NCBI GenBank assembly: GCA_004295885.1
Contig: SEDG01000028.1
Location: 1-14,937 of the forward strand
Direction of reading: 5' to 3'
DNA length: 14,937 nucleotides
From: Pedobacter sp.
Lineage (GTDB): Bacteria; Bacteroidota; Bacteroidia; Sphingobacteriales; Sphingobacteriaceae
A model generated the notes under the pieces. That model saw nothing but the letters and a program-made list of their open reading frames with translations. It ran no database searches and was not told where the DNA came from. Made by a program: the position numbers and the translations under genes. Positions 1 through 7,601 of this stretch are shown piece by piece (the stretch's first letter is position 1; each line of letters opens with the position of its first letter).

Positions 1-153
1 AAACTTACCTGAGCTATCTAAAGTGAAAGACTTTGCTGCTGGATTTTCAAATGCATCGAACATTGTTCGTGTATTGAACAATGCATATTGCTGTGCCTTT
101 AAGTTGCTGATTACAAGTAATAAGACAAATGCTAAAAAGTATTTTTTTCCCAT
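1..153 (-). CDS. Exported protein, 5' end only (possible DUF5723-type)
   Basis: Only the first 51 codons are present; the gene continues past the left edge. It starts with ATG at 153 and opens with a clear Sec signal peptide: a basic MGKKY start, a hydrophobic core FLAFVLLLVI, and a likely cleavage after SNLKA, leaving QQYALFNTRTMFDAFENPA. A mature N-terminus of the type QYALFNTRTMFDAFENP reminds me of the DUF5723 group of Bacteroidota envelope proteins, which are thought to be outer-membrane barrels, but this is from memory and the piece is too short to prove it. It starts 14 nt after the stop of the 523-residue gene at 168-1739, so the two are very likely co-transcribed and may act together in the envelope. 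Confidence 0.7.
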   Translation of the reverse strand, partial: MGKKYFLAFVLLLVISNLKAQQYALFNTRTMFDAFENPAAKSFTLDSSGKF

Positions 154-167
154 AGTTATCTAACTTA

Positions 168-1739
168 CTAATTTGTGTTTAAAGTATCAGGCACGATAAG
201 TTTCTTCGCCTTTTTGTAAAGCAAAACATTGCTTAAAAATCTTCCGCTACCTCCAGAAAGTTGATAAGAAAATGCATCATAATCTTTAAATCCAACCTTT
301 GATTGGTATTGTTTATAATAAGGTCGCTTTAAATTCCTTCCGAAGATATCATTTGAATTTTTATGATTCACATAAAATGATATGGTTGCCGATGTAGAAA
401 GTTGGTCTGTTAAATCTCTGTAATCCTCATCGTTTATCAACAAATCTCCATTGCGATAGCTGTTTAAAAATGAGTTAATGCTACTGGCATTGTTCGCCAT
501 TATTAGATAGTTATCAATGATGGTGTAAAATGGTCTTTCAAACTTTTTAAATGGGTCGCCAAAAAAAATGTAAGGTATATTTGCGTCTTTAAAAATTCTT
601 ATGTCTGTTGCGTACTCTGCACTTAAATCTAATAATAGCTGATTTAATTTTTCTCCATCTTTTAAAGCTACGGCGCCAAATTTTTCTCCTGTATTCAGCT
701 GAAAGCTTACAAATTGGCGGTTACAATGTTTAATGAAAATTTGTTCAATATCAAGTCGATAAGTCTGGTTGATGTTTGCAATATTTTTATTTAGTTTTTC
801 CGTTTCCTTTCTGCCATCCTGTAATTCAATTAGTTGCTTGCGCCAATTGGCATAATCATCTAGTGCGTAAATTGTGTAGTTGGCCGTTTTTGTTGGAAGA
901 ATAACATTGATATTTGTCTTTTGCTCTGGTATTTTAGCAAATAACTTGAAGTAATTGTTATCATTTACATCGGTATTACCATTAAATAAGAGCTTCTCCT
1001 TGCTGTAATTATAACTCAATACGGCATATGTATTCTGCTGACTAAAAATATGCAGTTCTCCTGTTAAGCTGCTGTTTAAAATATTTTTAAGGAGTAAGGG
1101 TGTATTGTTAAAATTGATATACAGGTTGGCCAAGGTATTTTTGTTAAATCTAGAGTTGGCCTTAACGTAATCAACAAAATCCCTTTCAATTTTTTGATTT
1201 GCTAAGTTGTTTTGAATCGTTGCTGCCGAATTAGAAATTAACACCAACTTATCTTTGATGCCAACGAAACAACTGCCGCTGTCTGTAAAGTTAAGTTTGT
1301 AGATATCCTTTATCTTATCTACTTGAATCTTTCTCGACTTTAGATTCTCTAATATTTTTAGCGGTTCAGCATTAGCTTTAAGTTGTGTGCTAATTAAAAA
1401 ATCAGTGGTGTTTTCCTGTCCAGCTAAGATACCGATGTAAATCTTTTGCCCTTCTAATTGATTAAACACTTCATCTTGTTCAATTAAATTTTCTTTTAAG
1501 GATTTTAAGTCTTTAGATTTTTGCTCACCCAGCACATTTTGAAGTAAATCTTGGCCACTTAGTATTTCATAAAAGCTCTTATCATTATCAAAACTGAAGA
1601 TAATACTAGCATCTTTTGCAACCGCATTTAAGGATATATCGTTTGCATTCGCCTCTGTATTGAGGTTAGAAAAATACAGATAGGCCATGGCAACTACCCC
1701 TGATAATAAAACTCCTAACGTGATGTATATTTTTCTCAT
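168..1739 (-). CDS. Membrane-anchored envelope protein of unknown function
   Basis: The product has 523 residues. One N-terminal hydrophobic segment (about residues 4-23, IYITLGVLLSGVVAMAYLYF) has no lipobox cysteine, so it is probably a signal anchor holding a large periplasmic domain. The rest is soluble, rich in Asn, Lys and Leu, with beta-rich stretches and no catalytic motif that I recognise. I cannot assign a family. The start is ATG at 1739; an exact Bacteroidota -7 match lies just upstream. The gene downstream, 14 nt away, encodes an exported protein, so this looks like a two-gene envelope operon. It is divergent from the DUF423 gene. Base and codon use look like the neighbours. Confidence 0.85.
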   Translation of the reverse strand: MRKIYITLGVLLSGVVAMAYLYFSNLNTEANANDISLNAVAKDASIIFSFDNDKSFYEILSGQDLLQNVLGEQKSKDLKSLKENLIEQDEVFNQLEGQKIYIGILAGQENTTDFLISTQLKANAEPLKILENLKSRKIQVDKIKDIYKLNFTDSGSCFVGIKDKLVLISNSAATIQNNLANQKIERDFVDYVKANSRFNKNTLANLYINFNNTPLLLKNILNSSLTGELHIFSQQNTYAVLSYNYSKEKLLFNGNTDVNDNNYFKLFAKIPEQKTNINVILPTKTANYTIYALDDYANWRKQLIELQDGRKETEKLNKNIANINQTYRLDIEQIFIKHCNRQFVSFQLNTGEKFGAVALKDGEKLNQLLLDLSAEYATDIRIFKDANIPYIFFGDPFKKFERPFYTIIDNYLIMANNASSINSFLNSYRNGDLLINDEDYRDLTDQLSTSATISFYVNHKNSNDIFGRNLKRPYYKQYQSKVGFKDYDAFSYQLSGGSGRFLSNVLLYKKAKKLIVPDTLNTN

Positions 1740-1750
1740 GACCCTAATTA

Positions 1751-1779
1751 CAAATTTAATTTAATTTTGGTATTACAGA
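1751..1779 (-). promoter_or_regulatory. Candidate Bacteroidota-type promoter
   Basis: On the minus strand TAAATTTG (1758 to 1751) matches the -7 consensus TAnnTTTG exactly. A weak -33 (TCTG, 1779 to 1776, against TTTG) lies 17 nt upstream. Transcription would start near 1744, leaving a leader of about five bases before the ATG at 1739. AT-rich DNA yields such matches by chance, so this is tentative. Confidence 0.4.
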
Positions 1780-1829
1780 GATTATAAGGGCATTTTCTTA
1801 ATTTAGCATTTATATTAAGCCGATTACTC

Positions 1830-2213
1830 ATGAACAAACGTATAATCCTTACTGCCGCTTTTTTAGGGGGAATAGCAGTTATTTTGGGTGCATTTGGTGC
1901 GCATAGCCTTAAAGCGCTAGTCAGTACCTCTTCCTTAGAAATATGGCAAAAAGGAGTTGAATATCAGTTTTATCATGTATTTGCGCTTTTGTACCTTTCT
2001 ACCTTTGCTCGTTACAAAAACAAACTAATCGGTCTTTCTTATTTTTTCTTCACACTTGGAATTGCCTTATTCTCTGGCTCCTTGTATGTTTTGGCATTAA
2101 GGGACGTTTACCATTTTTCTGCTCAATTTATTGGTCCAATTACACCAATTGGTGGTTTGTGTTTTATAATTGGTTGGTTTTGTTTATTTCTTGCCGCACT
2201 AAAAGATAAATAA
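1830..2213 (+). CDS. DUF423 family small membrane protein
   Basis: The product is a 127-residue integral membrane protein with four hydrophobic segments (about residues 5-24, 45-60, 68-91 and 100-123). The N-terminal GAFGAHSLK and the WQKGVEYQFYHVFALL stretch are hallmarks of the DUF423 family (YgdD-like, related to eukaryotic TMEM256). The length fits the usual 120-130 residues. The molecular function of the family is unknown. The TAA stop overlaps the first base of the priA ATG (TAATG), so the two genes are probably translationally coupled. That seems to be simple packing, since no functional link to PriA is known. I see no convincing promoter in 1740-1829 on this strand. Confidence 0.9.
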   Translation: MNKRIILTAAFLGGIAVILGAFGAHSLKALVSTSSLEIWQKGVEYQFYHVFALLYLSTFARYKNKLIGLSYFFFTLGIALFSGSLYVLALRDVYHFSAQFIGPITPIGGLCFIIGWFCLFLAALKDK

Positions 2214-4690
2214 TGCAGTTCGCAACTTCAATGGATTTTTCTGAAAGGGAAACGCTTTTCGTAGAAGTGATACTGCCTTTGTCATTGGCTATCAATTACA
2301 CCTATCGTGTGCCGTTTGAGCTTAATGATAGAGTTGCAGTTGGCAAACGCGTAGTTGTTCAGTTCGGCAAACATAAAATATACACTGCCTTAGTTAAAAG
2401 TATTTGTCAGCAACCACCAGAATTTTATCAAGCAAAATATATAATTGATGTTGTAGACGAAATTCCTGTTATTACCGCAAAACAATTTGAGTTTTGGGAT
2501 TGGATTACCGCCTATTATTTATGTAACGAAGGCGATGTGATGGCAGCCGCATTACCAACAGGTCTAAAACTAGCTAGTGAAACCATTTTATTGCTTCGAG
2601 ACGAATTACCGTTGGACCTAACCTTGACAGAGAAGGAAAGCCTAATAGTTGATGTATTGCACAAACAGCAGCGAATCAGTATTGATGATGTTGTTGAATT
2701 ATTAGGGCAGAAAACAGTTTATCCAATTATCAACTCCTTAATTGGTAAGGAAGTGATTTTTGTAGCAGAAGAGGTTATTGAAAAATACAGGCCGCTTTTA
2801 AAGTCCTTCATTTCTTTAAATACTTTTTATAAGGATGAAGAAAACCTCAAACAGCTATTCTCTCTTTTAGAAAAAGCGCCAAAACAATTAGATGCATTAT
2901 TGGCGTACTTGAAATTATCAAAGACTGAAACTACTATTCCAAAACAAAAATTGTTAGAAGAATCTGGTTGCGGGCAAGGAGCTTTAAAATCGTTAATAGA
3001 TAAAGATATTTTTAATGTTGAGAAAAGGCAGGTAAGTAGGCTAAATGATGCTCAGGATGAATTTGAAGTGAACTTTGAGCTAAGTTTGGCACAACAAAAA
3101 GCATTTTCGGATATCGAAGGGCAGTTTGTAAATAAGGACGTAGTGTTACTGCACGGAATTACAGCTTCTGGAAAAACTCAATTATACATCAAACTAATAG
3201 AAAAAGCCATTTCGCAAGGCGGGCAAGTACTTTTTCTATTACCAGAAATTGCATTGACTACCCAAATTGTAGAAAGGATAAAAAAGTATTTTGGAGATAA
3301 GATTGGAGTTTACCATTCTAAATTTAACGATAATGAGAGGGTAGAGATTTGGAATAAGGTTTTAAATGGCTCATATCAAGTTGTTTTAGGAGCTCGTTCT
3401 GCTGTATTTTTGCCGTTTAAGGATTTGAAGTTAATTGTGGTTGATGAAGAACACGAATCATCATATAAACAACACGAACCAGCTCCAAGGTATCAAGCTA
3501 GAGACGCAGCAGTTTTTCTTGGTCATTTACATCAAACCAAAGTTGTTTTGGGCTCTGCAACGCCATCAATAGAAAGCTTTTACAATGCAGAAACAGAGAA
3601 GTATGGTTTGGTTATTCTAAATGAACGATTTGGAGGTGTTCAACTACCATTACAAGAAGTAGTTAGCATAGCCGAAGAAACTAAGCGCAAGAAAATGACT
3701 TCCTATTTTACCAGCGTTTTGATTGACGACATGACACTTGCATTGGAGAATAATGAGCAAATCATTTTATTTCAAAATAGAAGAGGATATGCTACCATAT
3801 TAATTTGTGCTACCTGTGGTTATGCACCAAAATGCGTTAATTGCGATGTAAGTTTAACTTATCACAAAACAAGTGGAAAGCTACATTGTCATTATTGTGG
3901 TTACCATCAGAGCAGTATTAATATTTGTCCTGCTTGTGGTTCAGTGCATATTGAGCAAAAAGGTTTCGGAACAGAAAGGATAGAAGAAGAGCTTAGTTTA
4001 ATTTTTCCAGAGGTGAAAATTGCTCGCTTAGATTTAGATAGCACCAGAACTAAAAATGGAATGCAACAAATCATTTCCGACTTTCAAGACAAGAAAACTC
4101 AAATTTTGATTGGTACACAGATGGTGGCCAAAGGATTGGATTTTGATAATGTGAGTTTAATTGGTGTAATTAACGCAGATACCTTATTAAATTACCCAGA
4201 TTTTAGGGCATTCGAGAGAAGTTACCAATTACTGGCGCAAGTTGCTGGTAGAGCTGGAAGAAGAGATAAACAAGGTAAGGTTTGTATACAAGCTTATGAT
4301 GATTCTCATCGGATCATTAAACAAGTAATAGAAAATAATTATACAGAAATGTATAACGACGAAATGATAGAGCGAAAACAGTTTAATTATCCTCCCTTTA
4401 CCCGTTTAATTTTTATCAATGTAAAACATAAAGACTCAAACGTTTTAAATATTGCTGCACAAAGTTTGGCTAATGCTTTGAAGACGCAGTTGGGTAATAG
4501 GATTTTGGGACCTGAACAGCCCTTAGTCGCAAGAATTAGAAATTACTATATTAAGCAAATCATCATTAAGGTTGAGAAAAGTGCGCCAATTCAAAAAGTT
4601 AAAACGGTGTTAAAAGACACCATTAAAGATTTTAATGCGCAAAAGGATTTTAAAAGCGTAATTACTCAGATCGACGTCGACCCTTATTAA
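2213..4690 (+). CDS. priA: Primosomal protein N' (replication restart helicase PriA)
   Basis: PriA is the superfamily 2 3'-5' DNA helicase that recognises stalled or repaired forks and reloads the replicative helicase. The 825 residues have the full family layout: an N-terminal DNA-binding region (about 10-110), a winged-helix region, Walker A GITASGKT (315-322), the DEEH box (411-414), and eight zinc cysteines in four CxxC pairs (532/535, 541/544, 559/562, 572/575). The late helicase motifs GTQMVAKGLDF (634-644) and AQVAGRAGR (675-683) follow, then a C-terminal domain ending IDVDPY. All key residues are intact. The ATG at 2213 overlaps the DUF423 stop; a second in-frame ATG at 2231 (MDFSERETLF) is an equally plausible start. 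The 3' end overlaps the convergent barrel gene by four bases. Confidence 0.97.
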   Translation: MQFATSMDFSERETLFVEVILPLSLAINYTYRVPFELNDRVAVGKRVVVQFGKHKIYTALVKSICQQPPEFYQAKYIIDVVDEIPVITAKQFEFWDWITAYYLCNEGDVMAAALPTGLKLASETILLLRDELPLDLTLTEKESLIVDVLHKQQRISIDDVVELLGQKTVYPIINSLIGKEVIFVAEEVIEKYRPLLKSFISLNTFYKDEENLKQLFSLLEKAPKQLDALLAYLKLSKTETTIPKQKLLEESGCGQGALKSLIDKDIFNVEKRQVSRLNDAQDEFEVNFELSLAQQKAFSDIEGQFVNKDVVLLHGITASGKTQLYIKLIEKAISQGGQVLFLLPEIALTTQIVERIKKYFGDKIGVYHSKFNDNERVEIWNKVLNGSYQVVLGARSAVFLPFKDLKLIVVDEEHESSYKQHEPAPRYQARDAAVFLGHLHQTKVVLGSATPSIESFYNAETEKYGLVILNERFGGVQLPLQEVVSIAEETKRKKMTSYFTSVLIDDMTLALENNEQIILFQNRRGYATILICATCGYAPKCVNCDVSLTYHKTSGKLHCHYCGYHQSSINICPACGSVHIEQKGFGTERIEEELSLIFPEVKIARLDLDSTRTKNGMQQIISDFQDKKTQILIGTQMVAKGLDFDNVSLIGVINADTLLNYPDFRAFERSYQLLAQVAGRAGRRDKQGKVCIQAYDDSHRIIKQVIENNYTEMYNDEMIERKQFNYPPFTRLIFINVKHKDSNVLNIAAQSLANALKTQLGNRILGPEQPLVARIRNYYIKQIIIKVEKSAPIQKVKTVLKDTIKDFNAQKDFKSVITQIDVDPY

Positions 4691-5367
4691 TTTCTTCCAA
4701 CAAGATGTACCTGAATTCCTATTGAAATTGGATTTAATAAGAATTCCCATTTGTTATATTTAACAAAGGAACGTGTATTTGCAGCATCTTGTTGAATCGT
4801 TTCTTGACGTTCGTAAGAATAATAAAAATCTAAACTTGTTTCGGCAAAGATAGAAACCTGACTAATTGGGTTGATTTTAAGCCCTAAAACTGGAGCTAAA
4901 ACAAAGCCATTTTTATCTGAATCAACGTTATATGGGGCGCTAGTGCTTTTTGGATTCAAAGTTTTAATCTCTCCAGTAAAATGATTAGCCCTGAACCCAA
5001 TGTCGCTACCAAAATAAGGTTGTATCTTACCGTAGCTAATGTTTTTTTCAAACCCTATCTTGAAACCAAAATCGGTCATTTTTCCTTCTGCAATTTCACA
5101 ATTTTCACATTGATTACGGAAATTTACATCTTTTCGAAGATAATTACCGTTTAAGCGAAGGCTGATTTGGTTGTCGTTGAATTTAACAATAAAACCGTTT
5201 AGATAAACATCAGTGTATTCTTGTGAGTTAGTCTGATTTAAAATCTTAGGCATTTGCATTAAGGAATATCCTCTTAAGCCAATGCTATAATTATAGTTGC
5301 CTTCTACTTGGCTATAACCACTGAAATATAGGGATACACAAACTAAGCTAAGTAATAATTTTTTCAT
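4687..5367 (-). CDS. Small outer-membrane beta-barrel protein, family unknown
   Basis: The product has 226 residues with a Sec signal peptide (MKKLLLSLVCVSLYFSGYSQ, cleaved near residue 20). It continues as alternating polar/hydrophobic strands with many Tyr, Phe, Asn and Gly, including turns such as LRLNGNYLR and IGFEKNISYGKIQPYFGSDIGF. That is the usual look of an 8-10 strand Bacteroidota outer-membrane barrel, but I cannot name the family. A CENC pair (residues 87-90) lies in what is probably a loop and could form a disulfide. The start is ATG at 5367. The stop overlaps that of priA: both terminate within the TTAA at 4687-4690. No terminator separates the two converging genes. Confidence 0.8.
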   Translation of the reverse strand: MKKLLLSLVCVSLYFSGYSQVEGNYNYSIGLRGYSLMQMPKILNQTNSQEYTDVYLNGFIVKFNDNQISLRLNGNYLRKDVNFRNQCENCEIAEGKMTDFGFKIGFEKNISYGKIQPYFGSDIGFRANHFTGEIKTLNPKSTSAPYNVDSDKNGFVLAPVLGLKINPISQVSIFAETSLDFYYSYERQETIQQDAANTRSFVKYNKWEFLLNPISIGIQVHLVGRN

Positions 5368-5553
5368 ACGCCAAAAAGTAAATCGACCCTAAAAATAGAA
5401 ATTATTTAGCATTAAATAACAATCTATCTTCCTTACTTTTAAAATGATTGTAAAAGAAACCTCCACTTAAAATTTTAGTGTTGATTTTATGTCGGTTAGG
5501 CTCTTGTAACTGCATTTGTGGATAAAAATTTATTCTGATTAAGTTTAAACAGC

Positions 5554-5561
5554 TATTTTTG
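5554..5561 (+). promoter_or_regulatory. Candidate -7 box for pcm
   Basis: TATTTTTG matches TAnnTTTG exactly and ends seven bases before the pcm ATG, so the transcript would be nearly leaderless. A weak -33 (TCTG, 5534-5537) is 16 nt upstream, slightly closer than usual. The rest of the 201-nt divergent gap (5368-5568) is AT-rich. I see nothing else firm in it beyond an imperfect palindrome, CACTTAAAATTTTAGTG, at 5464-5480. Confidence 0.3.
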
Positions 5562-5568
5562 AAATGAA

Positions 5569-6225
5569 ATGGCATACAAATTCGTTGACAATTACAGAGA
5601 ACAAGGAGCTAGAAAAAAGTTAGTTGTACTACTTAAAGATAGAGGCATTACTGATGAAAAAGTCTTAAAAGCAATTGGTAAAGTTCCTCGACATTTCTTT
5701 TTTGATGAAACTTTTTGGAACCAAGCGTATAAAGACATTGCCTTTCCTATCGGTGATGGGCAAACCATCTCACAACCTTACACAGTTGCTTATCAAACAG
5801 AATTACTACATATTCAAAAAGGAGATAAGGTCTTAGAAATAGGAACTGGCTCGGGCTATCAAACTTGCATTTTAATGGAAGTCGGCGCAAAGGTGTACAC
5901 CATAGAGCGCCAGCCGAATATTTATGCCCATACCTTAAAGGTATTACCTGGAATGGGTTATAAGGCTAATTTCTTTTTAGGCGATGGCTCAAAAGGGATA
6001 GAAGAATATGCTCCATACGATAAAATTATTGTAACTGCAGGTGCACCTTTTGTTCCAGAAATTTTATTGAAACAGCTTAAAATTGGCGGTATTTTAGTAA
6101 TCCCAGTGGGGGATGAGAAAACTCAAAAAATGATTACCGTAATTCGTGTAAGTGAAAATGATTTTGATAGAATAGAATTAGATACCTTTAGATTTGTACC
6201 GTTAGTGGGAGACCAAGCTTGGTAA
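5569..6225 (+). CDS. pcm: Protein-L-isoaspartate O-methyltransferase
   Basis: Pcm transfers a methyl group from SAM to the side-chain carboxyl of L-isoaspartyl residues, starting the repair of deamidated or isomerised Asn/Asp sites in aged proteins. The 218 residues match the family length. GDGQTISQP (62-70) contains the conserved active-site serine (S68). SAM motif I is VLEIGTGSGY (88-97), followed by TIERQ, the strand YDKIIVTAGAP (150-160) and the LKIGGILVIPVG segment. The C-terminus RFVPLVGDQAW is typical. The start is ATG at 5569, right after a -7-like box. It faces smpB tail to tail, with a repeat structure in the gap. All catalytic positions are present. Confidence 0.96.
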   Translation: MAYKFVDNYREQGARKKLVVLLKDRGITDEKVLKAIGKVPRHFFFDETFWNQAYKDIAFPIGDGQTISQPYTVAYQTELLHIQKGDKVLEIGTGSGYQTCILMEVGAKVYTIERQPNIYAHTLKVLPGMGYKANFFLGDGSKGIEEYAPYDKIIVTAGAPFVPEILLKQLKIGGILVIPVGDEKTQKMITVIRVSENDFDRIELDTFRFVPLVGDQAW

Positions 6226-6227
6226 TA

Positions 6228-6301
6228 TAGTTCATTGGTTGAAGTAGTTCATTGGTTCATTCGGCAACTTTCTTACAAAACAATGAACCAATGAACGAAT
6301 G
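6228..6301. repeat. Inverted array of GTTCATTG units between pcm and smpB
   Basis: The plus strand carries GTTCATTG (6230-6237), a degenerate GTTGAAGTA, GTTCATTG (6247-6254) and GTTCATTC (6255-6262). After an 18-nt centre come CAATGAAC twice (6281-6296) and GAATGAC. GTTCATTGGTTCATT (6247-6261) pairs perfectly with 6282-6296, a 15-bp stem with a 20-nt loop. The 13-mer TAGTTCATTGGTT occurs directly twice (6228-6240 and 6245-6257). No T-run follows on either strand, so it is not a standard intrinsic terminator. It fills nearly all of the convergent gap between pcm and smpB. Confidence 0.9.
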
Positions 6302-6320
6302 ACACTAATGATCTCTAAAA

Positions 6321-6770
6321 CTAAACCTTCATCGCCCTGTCCATCTCACGTTTACTCTCTCTATCCTTAATGCTATCGCGTTTATCGAATTCTTTTTTAC
6401 CTTGAGCGATTGCAATTTCCATTTTAGCAAAGCCTCTTTCGTTGGTAAAAATTCTTAATGGAACTATCGTGAAGCCTTTCTCTTCACCTTTTATTTTAAG
6501 TTTCTTGAGCTCCTTTTTATGTAGAAGTAAAACTCTGTCCCTTTTAATGTCGTGGTGATGAAAAGAACTATGGCTATATTCTGAAACATGAAGGTTTCTT
6601 ACATACAAAACATCGCCAATAAACATACAAAAGGCATCTGTCATGTTCGCTTTACCTTGTCTAATTGCCTTAATTTCTGTACCTAAAAGTGCAATACCAG
6701 CAACATAACTGTCTAGAATGTGATAATCAAAATATGCTCTCTTATTTTTTATTTGGATGTCGTTCTTCAT
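6321..6770 (-). CDS. smpB: SsrA-binding protein SmpB
   Basis: SmpB binds tmRNA and delivers it to stalled ribosomes for trans-translation. The 149 residues show the family pattern: NKRAYFDYHI (9-18), GTEIKAIRQGKANMTDAF (30-47), the strand FTIVPLRIF, and a basic C-terminal tail KKEFDKRDSIKDRESKRE that would enter the mRNA channel. The length is normal. The start is ATG at 6770, eight bases after the stop of the barrel gene at 6779-7600, with no terminator or clear promoter between. It may therefore be read as the last gene of the mntR-mntH operon, or have a weak promoter inside the barrel gene. No tmRNA gene is in the window. Confidence 0.97.
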   Translation of the reverse strand: MKNDIQIKNKRAYFDYHILDSYVAGIALLGTEIKAIRQGKANMTDAFCMFIGDVLYVRNLHVSEYSHSSFHHHDIKRDRVLLLHKKELKKLKIKGEEKGFTIVPLRIFTNERGFAKMEIAIAQGKKEFDKRDSIKDRESKREMDRAMKV

Positions 6771-6778
6771 ATAAAGTG

Positions 6779-7600
6779 CTAATATCTGAAAGAAAAGCCG
6801 ATAAAATAAACTTTATCTGTGTTTTTGGTCACACCAAGGTTAAAACCTGCATCAATTTTTAAGTTGTCAGTAATTAAGTAGCCTAACCCTCCATTAACTG
6901 AAACTTGAAACTGTTTGTTTTCAAAATCATAATTATAGTAACTTTCAGCAAAAGCTTCTAAAGATTCTGTTAATCCTTTCCCAAAAACAATAGATTGTAA
7001 AATACTGCTGTGGTAACCACTAGATTGAGATTTTAATAAATCGTATTGAATCTGTGTGCCGAAACTAAATTCATTTCCTAAGTCTAAACTAAAAGGAAAT
7101 ACAATTCCAGCTTCCACATTGTGATTGTCTTTACTTGTTGGAAAATTCACATATGGCATCATTGCTAACGCTGTTTTACCTTCGTCGTTACCCCATAAAT
7201 TATATTTCAGTCTCAAAGTTAAATCTCCAAAACCTGAAGTATTATTGTACTTATTGTCATTAACATCCTTTTCATAAGTATTTACCAAACTCCCAACTAC
7301 CAATTGTAAATCTATATTTTGAGTCAAGCCCAGTTTTAGGTTTGCCAAATTATAGTTATTTTCTATTGCTGTAATTCCATTAGATTTATTTCTGGATGTT
7401 TTAAACAAATCAGTTTCTATTTGAAAATGGCCAGCATCGACAGATTGTGGACTTTCCGTAATGTCTGGTCTATCCGTACTCAATTCACGCATTTTTTCTT
7501 TTGGTACAGGATTAAATAAACTGTACTTCTTTTGTGATTGTGCAAATAATCCACCTTGTGTAGTGGCTACTAGAGCGATTAATAATAAAAATTTTCTCAT
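6779..7600 (-). CDS. Outer-membrane beta-barrel, probable channel (PF13557-like)
   Basis: The product has 273 residues with a signal peptide (MRKFLLLIALVATTQGGLFA, cleaved about residue 20). The mature start holds TDRPDITESP (42-51), followed by a GHFQIETD stretch. This is the hallmark of the 'MetA-pathway of phenol degradation' transporter family (Pfam PF13557), which are outer-membrane barrels mostly of unknown substrate; the family name should not be read as a function here. Repeated amphipathic strands follow, and the chain ends FSFRY with the terminal aromatic of barrel proteins. It begins one base after the mntH stop (TAA-C-ATG), so translation is probably coupled. I infer an outer-membrane path for manganese or a related divalent metal, by position only. 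Confidence 0.8.
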   Translation of the reverse strand: MRKFLLLIALVATTQGGLFAQSQKKYSLFNPVPKEKMRELSTDRPDITESPQSVDAGHFQIETDLFKTSRNKSNGITAIENNYNLANLKLGLTQNIDLQLVVGSLVNTYEKDVNDNKYNNTSGFGDLTLRLKYNLWGNDEGKTALAMMPYVNFPTSKDNHNVEAGIVFPFSLDLGNEFSFGTQIQYDLLKSQSSGYHSSILQSIVFGKGLTESLEAFAESYYNYDFENKQFQVSVNGGLGYLITDNLKIDAGFNLGVTKNTDKVYFIGFSFRY

Positions 7601-7601
7601 G

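Noticed and set aside
5372..5380. -7 box TACTTTTTG for the 4687-5367 gene
   Set aside because: It is one base too long for TAnnTTTG and so close to the ATG that transcription would begin inside the gene.
5464..5480. Palindrome CACTTAAAATTTTAGTG as operator
   Set aside because: The arms match only with a one-base shift, and AT-rich palindromes of this quality are common by chance here.
6228..6301. CRISPR-like short repeats
   Set aside because: Units are 8 bp, contiguous and inverted, without spacers or cas genes.
6226..6320. tmRNA (ssrA) next to smpB
   Set aside because: The gap is only 95 bases and filled by the repeat; it has no tRNA-like acceptor or CCA end.
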